A stretch of DNA of 64,000 nt from Methylopila sp. Yamaguchi (GCF_002897035.1 NZ_BAUX01000013.1:1-64000); one strand, 5' to 3'; shown: positions 50,451-58,893, counted from the first letter of the stretch. Made by a program: numbers and translations. Notes: generated from the letters alone by a model not told the origin.

Positions 50451-51815
50451 ATGGACGAGATGACTTTCGACGTGGTGGTGGTTGGCGGCGGCGTCACCGG
50501 CGTGGCGGCCGGCATCGCCGCTGCGCGGGCCGGCGCCAGTGTCGTCGTTTTGGAGCCGCGTCCGTTCGTGGGCGGCAACGCGACCACCGGCCTCTGCCTC
50601 CACAGCTTCCTGACGCGTGACCGCCGTCAGACCGTCTTCGGCCTGGCGCAAGAAATGGTCGACCGCCTGAAGGCCATTGGCGCTGCGGTCGGCCATATCC
50701 CCTATGACGGCTTCGTCAGCGCGGTGACCCCAGTCGACGGAGACTGGTTCCGCATTCTTGCGAGTGAGATGCTGGCCGAGGCCGGCTGCCAGGTGATCTA
50801 TGGCGCGAGCGTCGTGGGCGTCGAGCGGGACGGCGACGCGATCGATGCGCTGAATGTCGCGATGAAGGGCGGCCTGCGCCGCGTCGTCGCGGATTCCTAC
50901 ATCGACACCAGTGGAGACGCCGACATCGCGGCGCTCGCGGGGGCTCCGACCCGAAAGGGTGAGGAAGGCACCGGGAAGATGCAGCCGGTCTCCATGCTGA
51001 TGCACTTCCACCGCGTCGACACCCGCCTGATCGCGAAGACGCTCGGCGAGGTCGGGCCCGCGATGGCCGACAAGGCCGGCGAAAGCGAGCCCATCCCCGT
51101 CTATTTCAACGGCACGTTCAGCGCGTGGAACGATGTCATTGCAGACGAAAAGATCTTCCCCAATCGCGACCACAAGGTGTTTTTCAACACGGTCTGGCCG
51201 GACCGCATCAACGTCAACACCTCGGCGGTCTTCGGGGTCGACGGCACCGATCCGGTTGCGATGTCGCGCGCCTTCCAGGATCTCACGCGGCAATGCGTGA
51301 AGGCCGGCAACTTCCTCGTGAAGCACGTTCCGGGGTTTGAGCGAGGCTATTTCGCTCCGCAGGTGGTCGCGGGCGTTCGTGAGAGCCGCAACATCCTCGG
51401 GCGCTACGAGATCACGAAAGAGGACGTGCTTGAGGGCCGGAAGTTTGACGACACGGTCGGGCAGATTTGCTTCCCGGTGGACATCCACCATCCGGACACC
51501 GGTCAGGCCTATTTCGTGGACGTCGGCGGCGATGGCGCGTTCGACGTGCCTTACCGCTCGCTGTTGCCGCAGGGGATCGACAACCTGATCGTCGCTGGCC
51601 GCTGCCTGTCGGCTACTCACTTCGCCCATGGCGCGACGCGCAACATGGCGCCCTGCATAGTGACCGGCCAAGCCGCCGGAACGGCTGCCGCGCTCGCAGC
51701 GCGCGGCAACGCTCCAGTCGCTCATCTCGACGTTGCGGACCTGCAGAAGCAACTCGTCGCGGACGGAGCCTTTCTCGGCGGGAGCGAGGAGCCCCGCGAG
51801 CGGCGAACAGCCTGA
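50451..51815 (+). CDS. FAD-dependent oxidoreductase (PF12831-like), paralogue of 32353
   Basis: A 454-residue flavoprotein: FDVVVVGGGVTGVAAGIAAA (FAD loop), VVLEPRPFVGGNATTGLCLH, SYIDTSGDADIAALAGAPTR (family marker) and NLIVAGRCLSATHFAHGATR. The layout is the same as the protein at 32353, including the middle REIRL-type segment (VAGVRESRNILGRYEITKED). It sits between a GntR gene and a Bug receptor gene, with GGGGA before ATG 50451. It probably oxidises a small organic acid or alcohol; the substrate is unknown. Confidence 0.86.
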   Translation: MDEMTFDVVVVGGGVTGVAAGIAAARAGASVVVLEPRPFVGGNATTGLCLHSFLTRDRRQTVFGLAQEMVDRLKAIGAAVGHIPYDGFVSAVTPVDGDWFRILASEMLAEAGCQVIYGASVVGVERDGDAIDALNVAMKGGLRRVVADSYIDTSGDADIAALAGAPTRKGEEGTGKMQPVSMLMHFHRVDTRLIAKTLGEVGPAMADKAGESEPIPVYFNGTFSAWNDVIADEKIFPNRDHKVFFNTVWPDRINVNTSAVFGVDGTDPVAMSRAFQDLTRQCVKAGNFLVKHVPGFERGYFAPQVVAGVRESRNILGRYEITKEDVLEGRKFDDTVGQICFPVDIHHPDTGQAYFVDVGGDGAFDVPYRSLLPQGIDNLIVAGRCLSATHFAHGATRNMAPCIVTGQAAGTAAALAARGNAPVAHLDVADLQKQLVADGAFLGGSEEPRERRTA

Positions 51816-51865
51816 CGACCGAACTCAAAAATCAAAAACAAAAGCTGTGCAATGGGAGGTTTGAC

Positions 51866-52846
51866 ATGCGGCGTAGGGAGTTTCTCGCCCTCGGCGCCGG
51901 CGCGCTTGCGGCGCCAGCGCTTCTAAACAAGGCGTATGCCGGCGGGCCGGATTGGCCCGCCAAGCCGGTCCAGATCACCGTGCCGTTCCCCCCGGGAAGC
52001 GCGTCCGACATCCTATCGCGCGCCCTTGGCGCGCCAATGGGCGACATGCTTGGTCAGTCCATCGTCGTCGAGAACAAGCCTGGGGCTGGGGGCGCCATCG
52101 GCACGGGATCGGTCGCCGCTGCCCCCGCCGACGGGTATACGCTGCTGATGGCGACCGCCGCTCACACGATCACTGCGGTCACCATGAAGAAGCTCACTTT
52201 CGATCCACGCAAGGACTTCATCCCCGTCATCGAGCTTACGACGATGCCTCTGGTGCTCGTGGTGCATCCGGAGGTCAAGGCGAACTCCGTCCAGGAGCTT
52301 GTCGCCCTCGCAAAAGAAAAACCTGGCGGCATCACCTTCGCGTCTTCCGGGCCAGGCACCACGCACCAGATGGCGAGCGAGTTCCTTAAGTTGACCGCGG
52401 GGATCGACATTGTCCATGTGCCCTATCGCGGCAGCGGGCCGGCGCAGCTCGATCTCACAACCGGTCGGGTCGATATGATGTTCGACAACATCGTCGCCTG
52501 CATCGCGAACATACGCGCCGGCAAGCTGCGGCCGCTCGCGGTGAGCTCCAAACAGCGTTCGTCCATCCTGCCGAACGTTCCTACGATGGCCGAGTCCGGC
52601 TATCCCGACTTCGATGTCGGGGCATGGTTCGGCATCATGGTGCGGGCTGGCACCCCGCAGCCTATCGTTGACCGCATTGCGACCGTGTCTGGCGACGCCA
52701 TGCGCCAGCCGAAGGTCTCCGACCTCTTCACCAAGGATGGCGCGGTCGTGACGGCGAAAACCGGCGCGGCGTTCGAAAAGCTGCTCGAGGCTGACTACAG
52801 CCGGTGGGAGACGGTGGCGAAGGAAAGCCGGATCCAAATTGAATGA
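51866..52846 (+). CDS. Bug-family tripartite tricarboxylate transporter receptor (TctC-like)
   Basis: A 326-residue periplasmic receptor. The leader RRREFLALGAGALAAPALLN ending KAYAGG looks like a Tat signal. Bug motifs follow: WPAKPVQITVPFPPGSASDI, VVENKPGAGGAIGTGSVAAA, PADGYTLLMAT and VPYRGSGPAQLDLTTGRVDM. Bug proteins bind carboxylates through the two beta-turn loops seen here. No TctA/TctB permease genes are in the window, so it either serves a distant transporter or acts as a sensor. GGGAGG precedes the ATG. Same operon as the FAD oxidoreductase (50 bp). Confidence 0.9.
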   Translation: MRRREFLALGAGALAAPALLNKAYAGGPDWPAKPVQITVPFPPGSASDILSRALGAPMGDMLGQSIVVENKPGAGGAIGTGSVAAAPADGYTLLMATAAHTITAVTMKKLTFDPRKDFIPVIELTTMPLVLVVHPEVKANSVQELVALAKEKPGGITFASSGPGTTHQMASEFLKLTAGIDIVHVPYRGSGPAQLDLTTGRVDMMFDNIVACIANIRAGKLRPLAVSSKQRSSILPNVPTMAESGYPDFDVGAWFGIMVRAGTPQPIVDRIATVSGDAMRQPKVSDLFTKDGAVVTAKTGAAFEKLLEADYSRWETVAKESRIQIE

Positions 52847-53019
52847 AGGGCCGTGGACGGGGCGAAGGACGCTCCCCGGTCGCTAATGCCGTTGGGTCTC
52901 GATCTGAGGACGGCAAAATCCGCTCTCAGAGCGAAAAGTCAGACACGGCCTGAAAACTTGGGACGCGCACGCACCAGGGTGAAGCGCGTCCCAGCTCCGA
53001 TGTCTCGCCCGTCTCGAGA

Positions 53020-53937
53020 TCAATAATCCCAGAACGCCGGCACCCAGCGGAACGTCTCGCCCTCGGCCGCGACCCGGCCGACGGACGGAAACGGCAGGTG
53101 GGTCGCGACCAGCTGTTCGCCGGTCGCCGCAAGCTCTTGCAGAAGTTTCACCCTGACGCGAGCGGCCTCCTCCGGATCGTGCTCGAAGCCGTTGTGCCAA
53201 TCGGGATGATCGAACCCCACGGTGAAGACGGCGTCGCCGGCGAAGGTCAATCGGTCGCCGCCGGATGCGACGCGCACGATGCTGTGCCCGGGGGTGTGGC
53301 CGCCGGTGCGCTGGACAACAACCCCGGGCGCCACTTCATGCTCGTTCTCGAACGTCCGCAGCTGGTCGCGGTATGCGGTGGCGAAGCGCTTTGCGGCGGA
53401 CCTCAGCGCGTCCGGGAATCCTTGCGGCATGGACGTGAGGGAAAAGTCCGGCGCTTCCCAGAACGCGAGCTCGGCGGCCGCGACGTGGATCCGCAGGTCC
53501 GGACGCAGCGCTTCCTTCACCCCGTCCACGAGAAGGCCGCCGACGTGATCCATGTGCATGTGAGTCAGCACCACGTCGGTGACCGACGCGAGATTGATGC
53601 CGGCAGCCTCCAGTCGCATGATCAATTGCCCAGCGCGCGGCAGATTGAGGTCGGGGTCGAAGCCGAGGCCCGCGTCGATGAGGATCGTCTGCTCGCCGCT
53701 GTGGACCACGACCACGTTCAGCGACCAGTCGAACGCCTCCCGCGGTAGGAACATCTCATCCAGCCAGGCGGCGCGGTCGGCCGGGGCGGCGTTGTGCCCC
53801 AGCATCACTGTGGGGAGCGGTAGAACCCCGTCGCTGATCACCAGCACCTCAATTTCGCCGACGCGTACGGCATAGCGTGACGGCACCAGTTCATTAGGCT
53901 TCGCAAGAGGAGCCCGGACGTGTGTCCCGATGTCCAT
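53020..53937 (-). CDS. Metallo-beta-lactamase-fold hydrolase
   Basis: A 305-residue MBL-fold enzyme. The metal motif VVLTHMHMDHVGGLLVDGV gives H126, H128, D130 and H131. Further histidines lie in RTGGHTPGHSIVRVASG, and an aspartate in LTFAGDAVFTVGFDHPDWHN. No signal peptide. The overall pattern resembles lactonase/hydrolase relatives such as quorum-quenching or alkyl-ester hydrolases. A candidate ECF41 promoter (54097-54071) points at it from 134 bp upstream, divergent from the sigma-factor operon, so it is a probable target of the sigma factor encoded at 54659. Substrate unknown. Confidence 0.87.
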   Translation of the reverse strand: MDIGTHVRAPLAKPNELVPSRYAVRVGEIEVLVISDGVLPLPTVMLGHNAAPADRAAWLDEMFLPREAFDWSLNVVVVHSGEQTILIDAGLGFDPDLNLPRAGQLIMRLEAAGINLASVTDVVLTHMHMDHVGGLLVDGVKEALRPDLRIHVAAAELAFWEAPDFSLTSMPQGFPDALRSAAKRFATAYRDQLRTFENEHEVAPGVVVQRTGGHTPGHSIVRVASGGDRLTFAGDAVFTVGFDHPDWHNGFEHDPEEAARVRVKLLQELAATGEQLVATHLPFPSVGRVAAEGETFRWVPAFWDY

Positions 53938-54070
53938 TCCAGCTTCCTTCCGAGATTTGATCGTGTTGCCGGATGCGAAGCGGCGACTTACGGCTGAGCG
54001 TTCTCCAGCGCGGCGCCGCGGATTTCGCCTCCGGTCGCTCGACGCCGGAGTACGGGCGTCGCGAAAGGAA

Positions 54071-54097
54071 GACGAGCCGCCCAGCTGCGATGTGACA
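54071..54097 (-). promoter_or_regulatory. Candidate ECF41 promoter, divergent copy
   Basis: Minus strand TGTCACA (54097-54091), 16 bases, CGTC (54074-54071). Both elements and the spacing match the copy at 54217, which faces the other way. It reads toward the MBL-fold hydrolase start at 53937, with a leader of about 130 bases. Confidence 0.75.
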
Positions 54098-54216
54098 CGC
54101 TGGAGGTAAATCGCCTTCTCGAGCCGTCGCGACTATCCGGGGATGGCGTCTTGAAGGCTTCGGTCGTGCCCGCCTTCGCCGTGAACGGGGCGTTCGAGCC
54201 TATTTCTCCGGCTCGA

Positions 54217-54243
54217 TGTCACATGCGGCGACGCCTGCTCGTC
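54217..54243 (+). promoter_or_regulatory. Candidate ECF41 promoter of the sigma-factor operon
   Basis: TGTCACA (54217-54223), 16 bases, CGTC (54240-54243), 34 bp before the ATG at 54277. This agrees with the promoter consensus known for ECF41 sigma factors, and the operon it precedes encodes an ECF41 protein, so autoregulation is likely. Confidence 0.8.
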
Positions 54244-54276
54244 ACAGCCCCGAACATTCCGTTTGGGGACATCTTC

Positions 54277-54672
54277 ATGACCAAGGCGATTCCGACCTTC
54301 GCCATCGTGTTTGGCGCGGGCCTTGCGGTGAACGGCATGTACATGCTCGCGGATCCGCAAGCGTGGTACTTTGCGATACCGGGCGTCACCACGACGGGCC
54401 CGTTCAACCAGCACTTCCTCCGCGACATCGGGCTGATCTTTGTGTTTCTCGGCTCCGCATTCGCCCTAGGCGCGGCACGGCGCGAGGTCCGCACCCTGCT
54501 TTGGGGCGCCGGCGCGGTCTGGCTCTCCGGCCACGCGCTGTTTCACTTCTGGGAGGTCGCCGCCGGGATCTGCGGGCCCGACGCGCTGGCGAGAGACTTT
54601 CCGGCGGTGACGACGCCTGCGTTGGTCGCGATCACGCTCACGGTCTGGTCGGCGCGCCGTGCTGAGCGCTGA
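54277..54672 (+). CDS. Small four-helix membrane protein (DoxX/DUF-like)
   Basis: A 131-residue inner-membrane protein with four hydrophobic helices: FAIVFGAGLAVNGMYMLADP, FLRDIGLIFVFLGSAFALGA, LLWGAGAVWLSGHALFHFWE and TTPALVAITLTVWSA. I cannot name the family with certainty; it resembles small DoxX-like or DUF4345-like proteins. GGGGA precedes ATG 54277; longer in-frame starts run into the promoter. It overlaps the ECF41 gene by 14 bp and shares its promoter, so it is part of the ECF41 response. Confidence 0.75.
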   Translation: MTKAIPTFAIVFGAGLAVNGMYMLADPQAWYFAIPGVTTTGPFNQHFLRDIGLIFVFLGSAFALGAARREVRTLLWGAGAVWLSGHALFHFWEVAAGICGPDALARDFPAVTTPALVAITLTVWSARRAER

Positions 54673-55558
54673 CGAGGCGACAGCCGCGTTTGAGGCGGAG
54701 CGGCCGCGGCTCGTCCGGCTCGCCTACCGGATGCTCGGCTCGCTCGGCGAAGCGGAGGACGTGGTCCAGGACGCTTGGATCCGCTGGCGGCAGGTAAACC
54801 AAGCAGAGGTCACCTCGCCCGGGGCGTTCCTTTCACGGACGGTCACTCGGCTCTGCCTGGACGTCATGAAGTCCGCCCGCGTCCAGCGTGAGACCTATTT
54901 CGGAACCTGGCTGCCGGAACCCATCGCCACGACGCCGGAGGACGACATCGGCGATGACATAACGCTGACCCTGATGCTGGCGCTGGAGCGGCTTTCCCCG
55001 CTTGAGCGCGCGGCGTTCATCCTGCATGACGTGTTCGGCGTGCCGCTTGACGAGATCGCCACAACCCTTGACCGCGAGGCTCCGGCCGTCCGGCAGCTCG
55101 CCGCACGGGCGCGGAAACACGTGCAGGCCGCCAAACCGCGCTTCCCTCTCGACCGGGATGAAGGCGCAAGGATCGCGAAGGCCTTCTTCGAGGCGTCGGC
55201 GTCCGGCGACGTAGCAGCCCTTCGAGCGATGCTTGCGGACTCGGTGGTCGTGCGCTCGGATGGCGGCGGCAAGGCGCATGCCTTCCCACGTCCCATCATC
55301 GGCATCGAGCGCGTGTCGCGGATGTTCGAAGGCGTGGCGCGCAAGTCGTGGATACAGCGGGCGCGGAAGCTGCAGGACCTCTGGATCGACGGCCTGCCGG
55401 GCTACTTCAGCCTCGAGCCAAGCGGCGCATTCCAGACGGTGGCGCTCGAGATCGAGAACGGCCTGATCGTCGGGATCTACTTCACGCGCAACCCCGACAA
55501 GCTGGAGCGTCTCATCGAGCGCTTCGGCCGGGACGCGGCCTGGCGGACGACCCACTAG
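54659..55558 (+). CDS. ECF41-family RNA polymerase sigma factor with SnoaL-like C-terminal domain
   Basis: A 299-residue SigJ/ECF41-type sigma factor. Sigma2 holds LAYRMLGSLGEAEDVVQDAW (22-40); sigma4 holds LSPLERAAFILHDVFGVPLD (112-131) and ATTLDREAPAVRQLAARARK. All three ECF41 signatures are present: WLPEP (84-88) in the linker, DGGGK (201-205) and NPDKL (278-282) in the SnoaL-like extension. In studied members the extension is a built-in regulator that replaces a separate anti-sigma factor. The start is GTG 54659, overlapping the membrane-protein gene. Candidate promoters of matching type lie at 54217, 54071 and 56829. Confidence 0.95.
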   Translation: MLSADEATAAFEAERPRLVRLAYRMLGSLGEAEDVVQDAWIRWRQVNQAEVTSPGAFLSRTVTRLCLDVMKSARVQRETYFGTWLPEPIATTPEDDIGDDITLTLMLALERLSPLERAAFILHDVFGVPLDEIATTLDREAPAVRQLAARARKHVQAAKPRFPLDRDEGARIAKAFFEASASGDVAALRAMLADSVVVRSDGGGKAHAFPRPIIGIERVSRMFEGVARKSWIQRARKLQDLWIDGLPGYFSLEPSGAFQTVALEIENGLIVGIYFTRNPDKLERLIERFGRDAAWRTTH

Positions 55559-55565
55559 CGAACTG

Positions 55566-56007
55566 TCAGCGCCGGGCGATCGCGAGTTCCGCCCGGCAGG
55601 CGCTTGAGAAGTCGCACAGCGGGTCGAGGTCGCCTGCGTGTCGGATGTCCGCGAAGGCGGCCAGATCCTTGTTCGGAGAAAAATAGGTTTCGCCGATGCG
55701 CTGCATGACGCGCTCGGCCTCCGCAAGCGTATCGGGCTCGCCGAACAGCCGGATCTTATTGACGATGGCGTACAGGCTTACGAGCTTGGCCGGATCTTCG
55801 AGCTCATGCCGAAAGGCGTCGCCGAACCGCGTCCGACGCCTCCTGGATGAACTCGCCGTAGAGCGCTTCACGGCGCGCGCGGTCCTGCACCAGCAAGGTC
55901 GCACGCTCCTGGGCGTGCTTGGTGAGCCAGGTCGTGTCCAACGACGCAAGCGCGCCGATGGCTGAGCCGGCAAGAGCGGCCAGCGCCGAAATATAGCCCG
56001 CGTCCAT
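55566..56007 (-). pseudogene. Conserved small membrane protein of unknown function, frameshifted
   Basis: From ATG 56007 the minus strand reads MDAGYISALAALAGSAIGAL, ASLDTTWLTKHAQERATLLV, RREALYGEFIQEASD. After a one-base shift near 55850 it continues FGDAFRHELEDPAKLVSLYA, IVNKIRLFGEPDTLAEAERV, NKDLAAFADIRHAGDLDPLC and FSSACRAELAI. Joined, this gives about 145 residues with one N-terminal hydrophobic helix, a family I know only as hypothetical. The frameshift could be a real mutation or a sequencing error. It is convergent with the ECF41 gene. Confidence 0.65.
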
Positions 56008-56021
56008 CGGCTCAGGCCGTC

Positions 56022-56780
56022 TCAGGAGGTGCGCTTCGACTGGGCTGCGAGCCAGTCGCCGAACCGTTTCTGCGAAATGCGCGCGCCCTCCTCGGGGGTA
56101 AGGGAGCGGTCGTCGATCATCGTGCCGAAGTAGCCAACCGCGTCGTCCGTGAGCACGTCCTTCGGCTCGCCAATAGATTCGAAATACCTCCTCACGAGTT
56201 CGGCGATCGGCATCTTTTCCGGCCCCGCGATCTCCACCATCCCATTCGACGGCGCCGCCTGCGCCAGCTCGGCGACGAGGGCTGCGACGTCGGCCGATGC
56301 GACCGGCTGGATGGCGCGTGACGTGGCGCGCCTCACGCCGTCGACCGTCGCGGCGGCTGCGATGGTGGCGGCGAACTCGAAGAACTGGGTGGCGCGCACA
56401 AGCGTCCAAGGGATGCCGGACGAGGCGATCAGCTCTTCCTGCGCGAGCTTGGCCCGGAAGTAGCCGCTGTCGAGCAGGCGTTCAGTTCCGACCACTGAAA
56501 GGGCGACGTGGTGCGTGACCCGCGCGGCCTTCTCGGCCGCTGCAAGGTTGCGGCCCGCGCGGACGAAGAACTCCATCGCGGCGTCGTCCGCGAAGGACGG
56601 GGAGTTGGCGACGTCGACTACGACAGTCGCGCCCTTTAACGCCTCGGCGAGCCCTTCGCCCGTCACCGCGTTGACGCCGGTGTTGGGGGAGGCCGCAATC
56701 GCCTCGTGACCCTCGGTCTTCAACCGCGCAACGACTTGCGAGCCGATCAGCCCCGTTCCGCCGATAACGACGATCTTCAT
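56022..56780 (-). CDS. NAD(P)-binding NmrA-like/epimerase-like protein (atypical SDR)
   Basis: A 252-residue atypical SDR: MKIVVIGGTGLIGSQVVARL (dinucleotide loop GGTGLIG), TVVVDVANSPSFADDAA, HHVALSVVGTERL, then SGYFRAKLAQEELIASSGIP (YxxxK-like region) and WTLVRATQFFEF. The protein belongs with SDR-a5/NmrA-type NAD(P)H-binding proteins. The start is ATG 56780; an upstream extension is open but atypical. A TGTCACA/CGTC pair lies 49-76 bp upstream, so it is a likely ECF41 target. Epimerase-like genes are typical neighbours of ECF41 factors. Confidence 0.88.
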   Translation of the reverse strand: MKIVVIGGTGLIGSQVVARLKTEGHEAIAASPNTGVNAVTGEGLAEALKGATVVVDVANSPSFADDAAMEFFVRAGRNLAAAEKAARVTHHVALSVVGTERLLDSGYFRAKLAQEELIASSGIPWTLVRATQFFEFAATIAAAATVDGVRRATSRAIQPVASADVAALVAELAQAAPSNGMVEIAGPEKMPIAELVRRYFESIGEPKDVLTDDAVGYFGTMIDDRSLTPEEGARISQKRFGDWLAAQSKRTS

Positions 56781-56828
56781 GCGACGCTCCATCTCTCTCG
56801 CGCCCCACCAGAGCGCTTTCGGAGACAT

Positions 56829-56856
56829 GACGAGCGAAGGGATGGGCGATGTGACA
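56829..56856 (-). promoter_or_regulatory. Candidate ECF41 promoter, third copy
   Basis: Minus strand TGTCACA (56856-56850), 17 bases, CGTC (56832-56829), upstream of the NmrA-like gene (start 56780). The spacing is one base longer than in the other two copies. Confidence 0.6.
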
Positions 56857-57044
56857 TCCGGCGGAGGGGAAAGTTGCGACCCTGCTCCCGGAGGCGCGAT
56901 CTAGCCCGGAGGGTGGCCCTCACGTCGCCGACCTCATCGGCGAACGGATCCCGCGTATCTGGGTGCTACTGATACAGATTTGCAGCAGTTCGGCGCGTCG
57001 CCAATTGTTGTTGAAATATCGTGATCATTTCACGTCATCTTTAA

Positions 57045-57074
57045 ATCGGAGGTCATCGGCTGATGATCTCCGAT
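57045..57074 (-). terminator. Hairpin terminator of the LysR gene
   Basis: atcggaggtcatc and gatgatctccgat pair over 13 positions (one G-U type mismatch) around GGCT, just after the LysR stop at 57080 on the minus strand. TTTAAAG follows on that strand. The rest of 56857-57044 shows nothing recognisable. Confidence 0.6.
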
Positions 57075-57079
57075 ATTCC

Positions 57080-57991
57080 CTAGCTCGGTTGGGTGACTGC
57101 AATCGCGGGGGGGAATTCTCGAGCGAGGTGGTCGATGAGCGCGCGGACTGCCGGGGGGAGACCTCGCCGCGTGGTGAAAACAAGGTGGACGATCCCGACC
57201 TGCGCATGCCAGCCCGGAAGCACACGAACCAGCTTCCCGATATCCAGCATGGAGCGGCAGACGCGGTCGGGCAACAACGCCACGCCGAGCCCGGCGGCGG
57301 CGGCGTTCAGGAGTTGATCCATGTTCGTGCAGCCCAGGCGAGGCTCGACTCGGACAGTCTGTGTTCGTCCATCTGCCGCCTCCAAGCGCCAGTCCGCGAC
57401 ATCGTGGTCGTCCTCCGTCGACAGCGCCGGCAAGGATGCGAGCTGTTCCACCGAGGCGACCTGGCTTGCCAACTGCGGACTTGCGACAAGGATGCGGATG
57501 GATTGGCCTAGCGACCGGACGGTGAGCTCCGCGTCGGTCGTCAAGTCTACGCGCACCCGCAGCGCCAGATCGATCCGCTCTTCAATGAGATCAACGGCGC
57601 GATCCGCGGCGATGAGTTGCAGCCGCACCCTTGGATACCGCGCGAGAAATGACGTCATCAGGTCGGAGACGGGCGCGATCATGCCGGTCGGGCAGCTAAA
57701 CCGGATGCGGCCCTGCGGTTCGGCCTGCGCCTCCATCACCAACGCTTCGGCCCGGTCAGCCTCGGCGAGCATCGCGCGGCACCGCTCGTAAAATGCCCGA
57801 CCGGTCTCGGTCACCTGGAAACGGCGGCTGGAGCGCTCGATCAGGCGTAGCCCGAGCCGCTCTTCCAGCCCAGCGACGCGCCGGCTGAGCTTCGACTTGG
57901 GCTCGCGAAGCGCGCGGCCTGCCGCGGCGAAGCCGCCGTGGCTCACCACCTCCGCGAAATAGGCCAAGTCATTCAGGTCGACCCGCATCAT
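57080..57991 (-). CDS. LysR-family regulator
   Basis: A 303-residue LysR protein: LNDLAYFAEVVSHGGFAAAG, SKLSRRVAGLEERLGLRLIE and RSSRRFQVTETGRAF for the winged HTH; the effector domain starts at IRFSCPTGMIAPVSDLMTSF and ends VFTTRRGLPPAVRALIDHLA. It is of the PA0477/CrgA-like type. It is divergent from an SDR gene across 111 bp, with an inverted repeat right next to its start, which suggests control of the SDR and of itself. Confidence 0.92.
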   Translation of the reverse strand: MMRVDLNDLAYFAEVVSHGGFAAAGRALREPKSKLSRRVAGLEERLGLRLIERSSRRFQVTETGRAFYERCRAMLAEADRAEALVMEAQAEPQGRIRFSCPTGMIAPVSDLMTSFLARYPRVRLQLIAADRAVDLIEERIDLALRVRVDLTTDAELTVRSLGQSIRILVASPQLASQVASVEQLASLPALSTEDDHDVADWRLEAADGRTQTVRVEPRLGCTNMDQLLNAAAAGLGVALLPDRVCRSMLDIGKLVRVLPGWHAQVGIVHLVFTTRRGLPPAVRALIDHLAREFPPAIAVTQPS

Positions 57992-58009
57992 CGTTCCTCT
58001 CGTGGAACG
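57992..58009. promoter_or_regulatory. Candidate LysR operator
   Basis: CGTTCC-TCTCGT-GGAACG is a perfect 6-6-6 inverted repeat directly upstream of the LysR start codon and 94 bp before the divergent SDR start. Confidence 0.5.
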
Positions 58010-58102
58010 CTACGTGCCGGAAATGCTGGCTACAGACAACCTCGTCTCGTCTGCATCTTCAATGCGGCGGCGCTTCGCCGCCGAGGATTCAGGAGACGTA
58101 CA

Positions 58103-58855
58103 ATGACCAATCGGTTCAGCAACAAGGTGGTGGTCGTAACCGGCGGCACCAGCGGTATTGGCCTTGCCACCGCCAAGGCGTTCGTCGCGGAGGGCGCGGC
58201 GGTGTTCATCACCGGGCGCCGCCAAGATGTACTGGACGCCGCGGTCAGAGAAGTCGGCGGTCGAGTCACCGGCGTGCGCGCCGACATGTCAAAGCTCGCC
58301 GACATCGATCGTGTCTATGATGCTGTTCAGCAGCAGCACTCCCAGATCGACGTCATCATTGCGAACGCGGGCGGCGGCACGATGCTTCCGCTTGGCTCAA
58401 TCACAGAGGAGCAATATCTGCAGACGTTCGATACGAACGTGAAAGGAACGATCTTCACGGTGCAGAAGGCGTTGCCTCTGCTAAAGGACGGCGCTTCGAT
58501 CGTCCTCATGAGCTCCAACGCCGGGTCCTCTGGCACGCCCGCATTCAGCGTCTACAGCGCGAGCAAGGCCGCGGTGCGCAATCTGGCCCGCAGTTGGATC
58601 CTCGACCTCAGGGATCGCCACATCCGCGTGAACGTCGTCAGCCCGGGACCGACCGAGACGATCGGGCTCACTGACGTGTTTGGCGGCGGCGAGCAGGCGC
58701 AGGGCATCAAGGACTATCTCGCGACCCAGATCCCGGTCGGCCGAGTGGGCAAGCCCGAGGAGATCGCCAAGGCCGTACTGTTCTTGGCGTCAGACGATGC
58801 CAGCTTCATCAACGGCGCCGAACTTTTCGTCGACGGCGGGGTCACGCAGATCTGA
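58103..58855 (+). CDS. SDR oxidoreductase
   Basis: A 250-residue classical SDR: VVVVTGGTSGIGLATAKAFV (cofactor loop), IANAGGGTMLPLGSITEEQY, SSNAGSSGTPAFSVYSASKA (Ser/Tyr/Lys) and VSPGPTETIGLTDVFGGGEQ, ending FINGAELFVDGGVTQI. AGGAGA precedes ATG 58103. Divergent LysR/SDR pairs of this kind are common electrophile or quinone-responsive units. The substrate is not shown. Confidence 0.9.
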   Translation: MTNRFSNKVVVVTGGTSGIGLATAKAFVAEGAAVFITGRRQDVLDAAVREVGGRVTGVRADMSKLADIDRVYDAVQQQHSQIDVIIANAGGGTMLPLGSITEEQYLQTFDTNVKGTIFTVQKALPLLKDGASIVLMSSNAGSSGTPAFSVYSASKAAVRNLARSWILDLRDRHIRVNVVSPGPTETIGLTDVFGGGEQAQGIKDYLATQIPVGRVGKPEEIAKAVLFLASDDASFINGAELFVDGGVTQI

Positions 58856-58865
58856 GCGAAGCGAT

Positions 58866-58893
58866 CCGACCGCCCGTGATCTCGGGCGGTCGG
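58866..58893 (+). terminator. Perfect hairpin after the SDR gene
   Basis: CCGACCGCCCG (58866-58876) and CGGGCGGTCGG (58883-58893) form a perfect 11-bp stem around TGATCT, ten bases after the stop. No U-tract. Confidence 0.65.

Noticed and set aside
51467-51865. Long N-terminal extension of the Bug receptor frame
   Set aside because: The extension is a shadow of the FAD oxidoreductase; GGGAGG and a Tat signal place the start at 51866.
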